64,000 nt of DNA from Cellulosimicrobium marinum (GTDB taxonomy: Bacteria > Actinomycetota > Actinomycetes > Actinomycetales > Cellulomonadaceae). The stretch is from the NCBI RefSeq assembly GCF_020551945.1, contig NZ_JAJBZH010000001.1:314108-378107 (forward strand), in the 5' to 3' direction. The position numbers and the translations under genes were made by a program. The stretch's first letter is position 1. Every line of letters begins with the position of its first letter. Below the pieces are notes generated by a model that searched no databases, was not told where the DNA came from, and saw only the letters and a program-made list of their open reading frames with translations. Below are positions 7,287-14,963 of this stretch, piece by piece.

Positions 7287-7658
7287 GGTCTCCTCCTTCC
7301 GTCTTTCTGACAAGAGAACAACCCTGCCGCACGTTGCTAACTAGCAAGCCAGGGAGCGAGATCGGTTCGGAGAGTTCGAAAGGTGTTCGAGCGCGCGCAC
7401 GCTGGGGGCGTGAGTGAGTAGGACGATGGACGCGAACGGCCACTTGGTGCAGCGCATCGTCAACGCGCATCCATACCACTGCTCCGTGCGCAGCGCACGG
7501 GGTGGGCGCGGTGTCGCGCGCGGATAGTCTGCGAGCTCGATGGTGAGGAGCGGATCGACACCTACGCCTACGCGTGGACGGCCCCCCCGCGCTCGTCCAG
7601 CGCCCGCGCGACGACCACCGGTGGGCGGGCATCGGGGTCTGGATGGGCGCTGGGGACC
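7287..7658. other. 372-bp region without a convincing intact gene
   Basis: It contains the ribosome binding site of the HicA-like gene, a dyad at 7334-7347, a palindrome CCGTGCGC-A-GCGCACGG at 7484-7500, and on the plus strand a possible protein fragment (VCELDGEERIDTYAYAW, then after a frameshift in a C7 run at 7583-7589, RDDHRWAGIGVWMGAGDL). That fragment may be the tail of a decayed gene, but I cannot identify it. Confidence 0.4.
7334..7347. promoter_or_regulatory. Dyad TTGCTA-N2-TAGCAA upstream of the HicA-like gene
   Basis: A perfect 6+2+6 dyad 48 bp before the start codon at 7286 on the minus strand, placed where an operator of the cassette would lie. It resembles the TTGC-N5-GCAA dyads in front of the MarR gene at 21.0-21.5 kb. 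The binding protein is unknown. Confidence 0.35.
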
Positions 7659-8555
7659 TCACTCGTCGGAGTCGTTGACGCCCTCAGGTGCTGGCGGAAG
7701 CACCTCGAACGGGAAGGACACGTGGACGTCGGCGCCGTCGCGACCGTGCTGGTGGTGCTCGACGCCGCGGACTCGCGCGGAGATCGTCACGTACTGGTGC
7801 CGGACTTCGGTGAAGGTGTAGGCAACGCGGACGGTACCCCCGGAGGGGATCGACTCGTGGTGGGCGATCGTCTCGCCGCGGTCAAGGTGCTGCTGGAACC
7901 CAGATGAGAGGTCGGGCATCGCGATAACCTCGAGCTCGCGGTCGTGCGGGTCCACGAACGTGGCCTCGATCTCCACGCGCTCGCCCAGTCCGACGAGGAC
8001 GTCGACGTCGACGTAGACAACCCTGCGGCTCGCCCACGACGAGAGCTTCTCGGCGGTGGCGACGCGGCCGCGGGAGTCGGAAGCGGCGGCGACGCGCGGG
8101 TAAAAGGTGCCGGTCGGATGCTGCTCGCTCATGTACCTACCGATCCTGTTCTGTAGTTCGACGGCCACGCCGGACAAGATGTCGCGCGCCGACGCCGGGA
8201 GGCCGCGCCCATGCATGACGTCGTTCCGGTACTCGATGACTCGACGGAGCAGCGGGTCGATGTCACGCTCGTCGCCCAGCGCCTCCTCGAGCGGTGTCCA
8301 CTCCTTCCTCGCCATGATCACGAGGTCTTCCAGGCGGGTGAAGTCGAGCTCGCTCGTGGCCCCGGCGACGCGCGCTTCGTCGTCGGCGACGGCCTCGAAC
8401 GCCGCACGCGACTTCCGCGCGTTGTCCCGGATCTTGGTGTTCGAGAGCTCGTCGTACCAGTCGGGCCCGAAGGCGCGCCGGTAGGCATGATCAAGGAGTT
8501 GTCGCAATGACCTCTCGATCGAGATCGCAGCGTCGTAAGGCTCGAAGGTCGTCAC
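7659..8555 (-). CDS. Swt1-like HEPN domain protein (putative RNase or RNA-binding)
   Basis: 298 residues from GTG at 8555. The N-terminal 150 residues form a helical domain, ISIERSLRQLLDHAYRRAFGPDWYDEL, ending in VIEYRNDVMHGRGLP. The R110-N-D-V-M-H115 element is the Rx4-6H motif of HEPN RNases, and the helix before it with conserved GxxWxxxL resembles the Swt1-like HEPN family. The C-terminal half (about 165-298) is beta-rich: VVYVDVDVLVGLGERVEIEATFVDP, then GGTVRVAYTFTEVRHQYVTISARVRG. It ends in an acidic tail. HEPN proteins commonly act as toxins in toxin-antitoxin and phage defence modules. Its GTG overlaps the stop codon (GTGA) that a repaired upstream metallopeptidase frame would use, so the two were once one operon. 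Activity is not proven. Confidence 0.7.
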   Translation of the reverse strand: MTTFEPYDAAISIERSLRQLLDHAYRRAFGPDWYDELSNTKIRDNARKSRAAFEAVADDEARVAGATSELDFTRLEDLVIMARKEWTPLEEALGDERDIDPLLRRVIEYRNDVMHGRGLPASARDILSGVAVELQNRIGRYMSEQHPTGTFYPRVAAASDSRGRVATAEKLSSWASRRVVYVDVDVLVGLGERVEIEATFVDPHDRELEVIAMPDLSSGFQQHLDRGETIAHHESIPSGGTVRVAYTFTEVRHQYVTISARVRGVEHHQHGRDGADVHVSFPFEVLPPAPEGVNDSDE

Positions 8556-9206
8556 GTCGGATCCTCTCCTAGATCGGTGAACGCGGCGAGGAGCCGCCGC
8601 GCCTGCTCGACGTTGCCGCGGTGACGTCCTCCTCGTAGAACCAGGTCCTGCTCTCAGCGGGCGGCGTGAGCGCGACGGCGATCGCCTCCGCGGAGGTCTC
8701 GTAGCCGAGGTTTGTATCTGGCTCGGTGTAGTCGAACTGAGCGCCGAACACTGCCTTGAGGTACGCGTCGTCGAGGTCGAGAAGTTGGTTCAGGATGTGT
8801 CCGAGCTCGTGCCTCACAGTCGTCTGGATGTGTTGCTCGAGCAGCTCGTAGTCGACGCTGGCGTCGCCGCCCGTCGCGTAGGCGGCGACGTCGTTCGCGA
8901 TCCATACCTTCGGGCGGTTGCCCCACTCGGGCGCTGCCTCCATCACCGTGCCCCAGTAGGCCCAGTCGTCGGAGGACGGGACGAACGGCCACTCGACATC
9001 GCACACACCGGAAGTCCGGCCTCGCCCAGTCGGCGGATCTCTTCCCACGCGATCGGGTCGACGACCCCGGCCGGGGCGTCCGGGACGCAGCTCGTACCCG
9101 GCGTAGTCGCCCTGTACGCCTAGTAGGCGGGCCGGGTCTCGGCGACCATCGACGAGCCGACCGCCCACACCGACGCTCCGAGCACGGCGACGAGGAGCGC
9201 GGCCAT
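8552..9206 (-). pseudogene. Broken secreted HELGH metallopeptidase-like gene (copy 1)
   Basis: From ATG 9206 the frame encodes an N-terminal hydrophobic segment (MAALLVAVLGASVWAVGSSM), then hits a TAG at 9121. It continues as TPGTSCVPDAPAGVVDPIAW, LGEAGLPVC, and loses frame near 9004 at a duplicated TG (GTGTGTGC). The next frame gives DVEWPFVPSSDDW, KVWIANDVAAYATGG, TTVRHELGHILNQLLDLDD and FGAQFDYTEPDTNLGYETSAEAIAVAL. Near 8620 one G is missing; restoring it gives GNVEQARRLLAAFTDLGEDP and a TGA at 8552-8554 that overlaps the HEPN start. HELGH is a zinc-metallopeptidase motif, with a downstream glutamate in ETSAEA. At least three lesions make it non-functional as read. Homologous to the sequence at 10.04-10.87 kb. 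Confidence 0.7.
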
Positions 9207-9234
9207 GCTGCGGCCGCGGCCCCCTGGCGCCGCG

Positions 9235-10082
9235 TCATGCTAGCGACCCTACGGATGCCGCGGCGCCGATCACAGGGCTACCGGCGAAGTTCACCCGGCG
9301 GTCGGTCCCCCCAGGGCTCGTCTGCGTCCGCACGGCGCGCACGATCGCGCACACCGCGGACTTGTCCAGACTGAGCTCGGCGGCGATGGCGCGTCCGGAC
9401 TGGGTGGTCGTCCGTGCGGGCGGATGATGTCCGCGCGGTGCTCGGCGACGCGTCCGCGCGCGGACGTCCGTCCGCTCGGGCGCGACGCCGGCCTCCGTCC
9501 GGACGTCCGTCGTGTCCGCCGTCGGGCTGTCCGTCGTCTCAGCGGCGACCCGGACACTGTCCGCGGGCGGGGTGTCCGGCGTGCGACGTGTCCTGTCCGG
9601 CGTCCTGCTCGTCGCCCGTCCGGCCGTCCGCCCGTCCGGCGCTCGCGGACGTCTGTTCGGTGTCTGCCTTGCCTGCGATGTCCGGACGAGGAGCGAACGC
9701 GACGTGCGCGACGACGTGCGCGGCGGCGAGCGTCATGAACGGGGGCATGCCCGTGAGGCCCGCCTCTACGGCGCCCTGCCAGCTCTGGTCGCCAGCGCCC
9801 CAGGCGTGCAGCGCGTTCCGTGCGGACGAGACCGTGGTCAGGGCCCACACGAGCGTCCAGGGAGACGGGCACGTTCGCCGCGGTGGGTGCGGATGAACGC
9901 GACGGCGACGAAGGCGAGCATGGCAACCTTGAGCGCGACCGGGGCACGCCATGCGAAGTAGGCGGGATCGACGCCCAGGGCGCAGCGGCGGACAGTCCCA
10001 TGAAGGACAGCGTGAAGCTCGCGGCCGCGACGGCGACTAGCACGACGAGCAGCCTGGCGAGGACGGGGACGGTTGCGGACAT
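9235..10082 (-). pseudogene. Broken DUF2637 (Spd/AICE-type) membrane-HTH gene
   Basis: The ATG at 10082 opens MSATVPVLARLLVVLVAVAA, then FTLSFMGLSAAAPWASIPP. A missing base at about 9960 moves to YFAWRAPVALKVAMLAFVAVAFIRTHRG. Another shift near 9855 gives LVWALTTVSSARNALHAWGA, GDQSWQGAVEAGLTGMPPFM and LAAAHVVAHVAFAPRP. A last shift leads to SGRAIAAELSLDKSAVCAIV and a stop at 9235. Three or four membrane helices followed by a disordered linker and a HTH tail is the layout of DUF2637 proteins, which are common on actinomycete integrative conjugative elements and plasmids next to transfer and spread genes. At least three frameshifts are needed to read it. It lies between the two metallopeptidase remnants. 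Confidence 0.65.
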
Positions 10083-10873
10083 GCTCGACGCGGTGGTGCG
10101 AGGGCGGCGGCCTCGACGTGATCGGCGAACAGCGCGCGGTTGGTTGAGATCGGGCGGACGGCGGCCCGGACGGCGCCGGGGCAGCATCGTCCGGGGCCGT
10201 CCTGCATATAGGGGTTGTGCGTTGTGGTGACCGCGTTGAGCACGAGCACTGCCACGGTCGAGTTCTGGGCGGGCACGTCCTCGTCGTAGAAGACGGTCCG
10301 CTGCTCGTCGTCGGGGGTCAGGGCGAGCGCCAGCGCCTCGGCCGACGCCTCGTGCCACGGCCTCGTCCCGGGGTGCGTCACCTCGAGGTCCGCGACGAAC
10401 AGGCGCTCGAGGGAGATCTCGTCGAGGCCGAGCATGTAGGTCAGGGCGTGCCCGAGCTCGTGCCTGACGGTGGTGCGCACGTGCTGCTCGAGCAGGTCGC
10501 CGTCGACGTGGTCCTCGCCGTCCTCGGCGTAGGCCGCGACGTCGTGCACGATCCACACCGTCGGCAGGTCGCCCTCGCCGCGGCTCGGCGCGGCCCAGCC
10601 CCACCACCACCACTCGTCCCGATCGGGCACGAGCTGCCAGTCGACGTCGCACACCGGCAGGCCGGCCTTCCCGAGACGCTCGATCTCCGCCCAGGCGATC
10701 GCGTCGTGCGTGCCCAGCGCCTCGTCGGGCACGCACGACGTGCCCGGCGTCGCGGGGGAGTAGGCGGCGAAGCGCTCCGGCTCGTGGGCCGGGTCGGCGC
10801 TCGCGGCGGACCCGGCGAGCAGCGCCGGTGTGGCCAGGGCGAGGGCCGCGGCGACGGTGCGGCGGCAAACCCT
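10037..10873 (-). pseudogene. Second HELGH metallopeptidase-like gene, lacking a start codon (copy 2)
   Basis: A frame beginning about 10873 reads a signal-peptide-like stretch, RRTVAAALALATPALLAG, then SADPAHEPERFAAYSPATPG, TSCVPDEALGTHDAIAWAEI, LGKAGLPVCDVDWQLVPDRD, PTVWIVHDVAAYAEDGED, TTVRHELGHALTYMLGLDE and ASAEALALALTPDDEQR. It matches copy 1 along its whole length and keeps the HELGH zinc motif intact. No ATG, GTG or TTG lies in frame between the signal segment and the tRNA, so its 5' end appears lost about 70 bp from tRNA-Lys. The C-terminus after FYDEDVPAQNST differs from copy 1 and runs into the DUF2637 region. A short internal GTG (10732) could still yield the catalytic part without export. 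Probably secreted originally. Confidence 0.6.
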
Positions 10874-10942
10874 GTGCCCAACAACTGCCCAGCGAGTTCG
10901 AACGTGCGTTCGTCCGCTGGGGTGTTTTCCCAGGTCAGAGGG

Positions 10943-11015
10943 TGGGCCCCCCGGGGTTCGAACCCGGAACCTACGGATTAAAAGTCCGCAGCTCTGCCAG
11001 TTGAGCTAGAGGCCC
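10943..11015 (-). tRNA. tRNA-Lys(TTT)
   Basis: 73-nt gene read on the minus strand from 11015. Acceptor GGGCCTC pairs with GGGGCCC, the D arm is GCTC/GAGC, the anticodon stem-loop is GCGGA-CTTTTAA-TCCGT with anticodon TTT, and the T arm contains GGTTCGAACCCC. The discriminator base is A and CCA is not encoded (CCC follows). The 3' end faces the decayed island, a usual arrangement for an integration site. Confidence 0.95.
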
Positions 11016-11330
11016 GTGACGTCCGTCTGCGCGCGGGTGCGCCGGGACGTCGACACGCACAGGGTACGCGGGACGGGAGCGTCCTGCGGGCGCCGTCGGC
11101 TCGCGCGGGCGCGTACCGTACGCGGGGTCGGCCGACCTGTCAGGTGGGGTCTTGCTCCGTGAGAAGTTCGGTGAGATCGGGGCGATTCGCTTGCGAGCCC
11201 CCGGCGTTCTTGCTTGGTTGGTAGAGACCGAGGGGCCCGCGGGAGGGTGCACCGACGGCTGGTCGCACCACTCCAGGTGCGTGCCGCTCGACGTGTCCCG
11301 TAGCCCCGCCCGGCGACGAGAGGAGCTCTC
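11016..11330. other. 315-bp intergenic region upstream of the IscA-like gene
   Basis: It carries the upstream promoter region of tRNA-Lys and the leader of the 11331 gene, whose GTG is preceded by GAGAGGAG. Short GC-rich inverted repeats are present, but I see no coding frame, RNA gene or strong operator. Confidence 0.5.
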
Positions 11331-11612
11331 GTGCTTACCCTGACCGACAACGCACGTACCGCTGTCCAGGACCTCACCACGCAGGCCGGTGTCCCCGAGG
11401 GAGGCGGTCTGCGGATCGCCGAGTCGACGGACCAGGCCGGCAGCTTCGAGCTCGCGCTCGTTCCCGCCCCGCAGCCCGACGACGAGGTCGTCGAGAACGG
11501 CGAGGCGAAGGTCTTCGTGGAGGCCCAGACCGTCCAGACGCTGTCGAACCTCACCCTCGACACGGACCCGAACGCTCAGGGTCCGTCGTTCGTCCTGACT
11601 CCTCAGGGCTGA
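11331..11612 (+). CDS. HesB/IscA-like iron-sulfur cluster biosynthesis domain protein
   Basis: 93 residues from GTG at 11331, with GAGGAG seven bases upstream. LTLTDNARTAVQDLTTQAG and GGLRIAESTDQAGSFELALV followed by PDDEVVENGEAKVFVEAQTV match the HesB/IscA-like fold found in actinobacteria as a stand-alone protein. It lacks the three cysteines that bind iron or the cluster in true A-type carriers (no Cys in the whole protein), so it probably does not carry clusters in the classical way. Its role is therefore uncertain; stress-related Fe-S handling is only a guess. It is monocistronic, followed by two hairpins. Confidence 0.75.
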   Translation: MLTLTDNARTAVQDLTTQAGVPEGGGLRIAESTDQAGSFELALVPAPQPDDEVVENGEAKVFVEAQTVQTLSNLTLDTDPNAQGPSFVLTPQG

Positions 11613-11630
11613 CGCACCAGCTGTCGACGG

Positions 11631-11653
11631 CGCACCCACCTCCTCCGGGTGCG
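11631..11653 (+). terminator. Hairpin after the IscA-like gene
   Basis: CGCACCC (11631-11637) pairs perfectly with GGGTGCG (11647-11653) over a 9-base loop, starting 19 bp after the stop codon, followed by TCCTCG. Confidence 0.6.
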
Positions 11654-11667
11654 TCCTCGAACCCCAT

Positions 11668-11699
11668 GACGGGCCGTCCGCTGACGCGGGCGGCCCGTC
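11668..11699 (+). terminator. Second hairpin, GACGGGCCG/CGGCCCGTC
   Basis: A perfect 9-bp stem (11668-11676 with 11691-11699) with a 14-base loop directly after the first hairpin. Tandem hairpins of this kind usually mark the end of a transcript. Confidence 0.6.
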
Positions 11700-11799
11700 G
11701 TGCTGCGCGTATCAGGGACGGGCCTGCGGTACTCCCTCCTTCCCGTGGCCGGGAGCCCGGTCACGTGGGGTCGCCGACCGGCGACCGGGAGGGAAGACG

Positions 11800-12324
11800 A
11801 TGACGTCGAGGACGACGAGCACGACGGCCGCGGTCCTGTGCGCCGCGGGGGTCGCGGCGCTGGTCGGGGCGTGCGCCCCGGCACGGCTCCCCGCGGAGGA
11901 CGACCCGGTGACGAGCGGTGCGCGCGCCGCGCACGACGACCCGCCGACGGTCCGGGACGGGTCGGTGACCCTGGGCCCGGGCGACGAGGTCGACCTCGAC
12001 GGCGAGACGGTCGTGCTGGCCTCCCAGGAGGTGGAGCTGGCGTGGGACGGAGAGCGGCTGACGCTCCCGGTCGGGACGGCGCTGGTCGAGGGGACCGAGC
12101 CCGACACGTGCGACGAGGTCCTCGCGCAGAGCGCCGGGTCGACCGGCGGGGGCGTGGGGGAGCAGGCCGGCGCGTCGGCCCGTGCCGTGCCCGTGGCCCT
12201 GCTCGGCGACGGGCTGGAGGCGTGCCTGCGCACGGACGCGGGCGTCGTCGTGCACGTCGAGGTCACCGCGCCGGACGTGCGGGACGACCTCCACGTGCGC
12301 GTGCTCGGCCAGCGCGCCGAGTGA
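11800..12324 (+). CDS. Putative lipoprotein of unknown function
   Basis: 174 residues. The N-terminus (MTSRTTSTTAAVLCAAGVAALVGAC) is a signal peptide ending in an LVGAC lipobox, so Cys25 should be lipidated and the protein anchored outside the membrane. The mature part is acidic and mostly beta: VTLGPGDEVDLDGETVVLAS and QEVELAWDGERLTLPVGTAL, with two more cysteines (TCDEV and ACLRT) that may form a disulfide. No family recognised. It is convergent with the M50 peptidase gene, whose stop codon falls within the same hairpin. Confidence 0.7.
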   Translation: MTSRTTSTTAAVLCAAGVAALVGACAPARLPAEDDPVTSGARAAHDDPPTVRDGSVTLGPGDEVDLDGETVVLASQEVELAWDGERLTLPVGTALVEGTEPDTCDEVLAQSAGSTGGGVGEQAGASARAVPVALLGDGLEACLRTDAGVVVHVEVTAPDVRDDLHVRVLGQRAE

Positions 12325-12352
12325 CGCCGCGGCGCGGCGGGCAGGGGCGTCA
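12322..12352. terminator. Hairpin spanning both convergent stop codons
   Basis: TGACGCC (12322-12328) and GGCGTCA (12346-12352) pair exactly. The TGA of the lipoprotein gene and the TCA (TGA on minus) of the M50 gene are themselves the ends of the stem. Likely bidirectional terminator. Confidence 0.6.
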
Positions 12353-13090
12353 GGGCGCGGGGCCGACGATCCACCAGCCCCCGAGCACGGCGCTGCCGAG
12401 GGTGACGAGGAGGAACACCCCGACCCAGAGGATGCCGGGAGTGCGGGTGAGCGCGGCGAGCATGTCGGCGTCGGAGCGTCGTGCCTGGCCGCGGGACCGC
12501 TGGGCCTGGAGCTCGAGCACGGGGCGCACGGCGCCGAGCAGCAGGAACCACGTGACGGTGTACGCGACGGCGCTCTGGACGGGCGGCGTCGCCCACCAGG
12601 ACACGCCGACGAGCGCGGCGCCGCTCACGAGGACGGACCACAGCCCGAACCAGTTGCGGATCTGCACGAGCATGAGGGCGAGCAGCAGCACGAGGAGCCA
12701 CAGCAGCCCGACGGCGTAGCCCTGACGCAGCAGCGCGGCGGCGCCCAGCCCGACCAGCCCGGGGCCGACGTACCCCATGAACGCGGTGACGACCATGCCG
12801 ACGCCGCGGGGGCGGCCGCGCGAGACGGTGAGGCCGGACGTGTCGGAGTGCAGGCGGATCCCGGTGAGGCGGCGTCCGGTGAGGACGGCGGCGAGGGCGT
12901 GGGCGCCCTCGTGCGCGATGGTCACGGCGTGCCGGGCGACGCGCCACACGGGCGTGACGAGCACGACGGCCAGGGCGAGGGCTCCCGTCGCGAGCACCAC
13001 CGCAGGTTCCGGGGGCGCGACGGGTGTGACCGCCGCGTCCCAGATCTGCCCGACGACGTCGGTCACCGCTCCCCAGTCCACGCGCGACAT
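12350..13090 (-). CDS. M50-family (site-2-protease-like) membrane metallopeptidase
   Basis: 246 residues with about six membrane helices. The second helix region carries VTIAHEGAHALAAVLTGRR, in which HEGAH is the zinc-binding HExxH motif of M50B peptidases inside a membrane segment. Later helices include GLLWLLVLLLALMLVQIRNW and WWATPPVQSAVAYTVTWFLL. LQIRNWFGLW is in the place of the usual second metal ligand region; the canonical D-x-x-N/P-G is not obvious, and IRNWFG may substitute. Members of this actinobacterial group are annotated M50 family metallopeptidase; substrates are unknown. The start ATG follows GTGGAATG without a strong SD. Confidence 0.75.
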   Translation of the reverse strand: MSRVDWGAVTDVVGQIWDAAVTPVAPPEPAVVLATGALALAVVLVTPVWRVARHAVTIAHEGAHALAAVLTGRRLTGIRLHSDTSGLTVSRGRPRGVGMVVTAFMGYVGPGLVGLGAAALLRQGYAVGLLWLLVLLLALMLVQIRNWFGLWSVLVSGAALVGVSWWATPPVQSAVAYTVTWFLLLGAVRPVLELQAQRSRGQARRSDADMLAALTRTPGILWVGVFLLVTLGSAVLGGWWIVGPAP

Positions 13091-13148
13091 TCCACCACAG
13101 CCGGCCGGACGTGAGGTGCGGTCGCGCGAGAACGGTCCTTCTCGCCGT

Positions 13149-13203
13149 CGACCACGAGGCTGCTGCCAAAATGAGGCTCAGAACGGCACCAACCTCGTGC
13201 TCG
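13149..13203. repeat. Imperfect hairpin repeat, copy A of a dispersed family
   Basis: Arms 13149-13167 and 13185-13203 pair at 16 of 19 positions (right arm GGCACCAACCTCGTGCTCG). The right arm closely matches sequences at 33.19-33.25 kb and, less well, at 55.65-55.70 kb. It sits between two divergent genes, so it is not simply a terminator for either. Confidence 0.5.
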
Positions 13204-13370
13204 GCGGGAGCGGGGTGGCGTGACGCCCGCCACGATCCGGGCCGGGCGGCGTCGGGCATGAGAGACTGGTCCCCTGAGGGCAGCGCCGACTGCGCGCCCC
13301 GCGTCGTGGAGATCCCCCCGGATTGCGTGCGGCGGACCCCGACCCCCAGCCCCGAGAGGCCTTTTCACCT

Positions 13371-14900
13371 GTGACTTCCTTTGCCGATTTCGGCCTGCCC
13401 ACCCCTGTCGTGCGCGAGCTCTCGCGCCAGGGCATCGACTCCCCGTTCCCCATCCAGACCGCCACGCTGCCCGACTCGCTGAAGGGTCGTGACGTCCTCG
13501 GCCGCGGCCGCACCGGCTCGGGCAAGACGCTCGCGTTCTCCCTCCCGACGGTCTCGCGCCTGTCGTGGGCGAAGTCGTCGCGCCACCCGCGCCGGCCCCG
13601 TGCGCTCGTGCTGTGCCCGACGCGCGAGCTCGCCAACCAGATCAACGCCACCATGGAGCCCGTCGCGAAGGCCCTCGGCCTGACGACGACGACGATCTTC
13701 GGCGGCGTCGCGCAGTCCCGCCAGGTCGCGGCGCTCGACAAGGGCGTGGACATCGTCATCGCGTGCCCCGGTCGCCTGGAGGACCTGCTCAACCAGCGGC
13801 TCCTCACGCTCGACGGCGTCGAGATCACCGTGCTCGACGAGGCGGACCACATGGCCGACCTCGGCTTCCTGCCCGGCGTGAAGCGCATCATGGACAAGAC
13901 GCCGAAGCAGGGGCAGCGCATGCTGTTCTCCGCCACGCTCGACAACGGCGTGGACCAGCTCGTCAAGCGCTACCTGTCCAACCCGGTGCGGCACTCCGTG
14001 GACGACGCCGCGGCCGCGCCCCCGCAGATGACGCACCACATCCTCGCGGTGCGTGACGCGGAGGCGAAGAAGCAGGTCGTGCAGGAGCTCGCGTCCGGCA
14101 CCGGCCGTCGCGTCCTGTTCATGCGGACCAAGCACCAGGCGAAGAAGCTCGCCAAGCAGCTCACCGCCGCCGGCGTCCCCGCCGTCGACCTGCACGGCAA
14201 CCTCGGCCAGGGCGCGCGCGAGCGCAACCTCGAGGCGTTCTCGTCGGGCAGCGTGAAGGTGCTCGTCGCGACCGACATCGCGGCGCGCGGCATCCACGTC
14301 GACGAGGTCGAGCTCGTCGTGCACGTCGACCCGCCCGCCGAGCACAAGGCCTACCTGCACCGCTCGGGCCGCACCGCCCGCGCCGGGTCCGAGGGCGTCG
14401 TCGTCACCGTCATGCTCCCCGAGCAGCGCGGCGACGTGCGCGACCTGACCCGCAAGGCGAAGATCACCGCCCAGCCGACGCCCGTCGCGCCGGGCGACGC
14501 GACGATCACCGGGCTCGTCGGCGAGGTCGCCGAGTACGTGCGCCCCGCCGACATCACCCCGCCCCAGACGCAGGCCAAGCGCGGGACGGCGTCGTCCAAC
14601 GGCGGCTCGCGCGCGTCGCGTCGCGGCCGTGGTGGCCAGGGTGCTGGTCAGGGCGGCGGCCAGGGTGGCGGCCGCGCCGCGCAGGGCGGCGCCCAGGGTT
14701 CCGGCACGACGACGCAGCGCGGCCAGGGCGGTCAGCGCCCGTCCGGCGGCGGTCGGAGCGCCCAGGGTGGCCGCGGGAACCAGGGCGCCGGCGCCGCCGC
14801 GTCCGGGGCCGGCCAGTCCACCGGGCGTCGTCGGGGCGGCCGCGGTCGCGCCCAGCGCCCCGCGGGCGGCACGGTCTACTCGACGTCCACGCCGCGCTGA
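13371..14900 (+). CDS. DEAD-box RNA helicase with Gly/Arg-rich tail
   Basis: 509 residues, starting at GTG 13371 (MTSFADFGLPTPVVRELSRQG), which gives the Q-motif (FPIQTATLP) at its usual place. Motifs in order: GRGRTGSGKT (I), PTRELANQ (Ia), VLDEADHMADLGF (II), FSATL (III), VLFMRTKHQAKKL (IV), VLVATDIAARGIHV (V), HRSGRTARAG (VI). The last 120 residues are a low-complexity Gly/Gln/Arg region with RGG-like repeats (RRGRGGQGAGQGGGQGGG), as in RNA-binding cold-shock helicases. Likely role: unwinding structured mRNA or rRNA during ribosome assembly or in cold. It is expressed from a 280-bp intergenic region divergent from the M50 gene and terminated by a strong hairpin. Confidence 0.9.
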   Translation: MTSFADFGLPTPVVRELSRQGIDSPFPIQTATLPDSLKGRDVLGRGRTGSGKTLAFSLPTVSRLSWAKSSRHPRRPRALVLCPTRELANQINATMEPVAKALGLTTTTIFGGVAQSRQVAALDKGVDIVIACPGRLEDLLNQRLLTLDGVEITVLDEADHMADLGFLPGVKRIMDKTPKQGQRMLFSATLDNGVDQLVKRYLSNPVRHSVDDAAAAPPQMTHHILAVRDAEAKKQVVQELASGTGRRVLFMRTKHQAKKLAKQLTAAGVPAVDLHGNLGQGARERNLEAFSSGSVKVLVATDIAARGIHVDEVELVVHVDPPAEHKAYLHRSGRTARAGSEGVVVTVMLPEQRGDVRDLTRKAKITAQPTPVAPGDATITGLVGEVAEYVRPADITPPQTQAKRGTASSNGGSRASRRGRGGQGAGQGGGQGGGRAAQGGAQGSGTTTQRGQGGQRPSGGGRSAQGGRGNQGAGAAASGAGQSTGRRRGGRGRAQRPAGGTVYSTSTPR

Positions 14901-14921
14901 CCTTCCGCGCGCACAGCACCC

Positions 14922-14963
14922 GTGAGTCGGGGCGGCCCGAGGCCCCCCCCCCCCCCGACTCAC
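14922..14963. terminator. Bidirectional terminator containing a 13-base C run
   Basis: GTGAGTCGGGG (14922-14932) pairs perfectly with CCCCGACTCAC (14953-14963). The right side is preceded by an uninterrupted C13 tract (14944-14956). The stem overlaps the stop codon of the arylsulfatase gene. The homopolymer length may be unreliable in sequencing. Confidence 0.8.

Noticed and set aside
7425-7526. Short plus-strand frame starting ATGGACGCGAACGG
   Set aside because: Only 33 codons and no good ribosome binding site; more likely part of a decayed gene.
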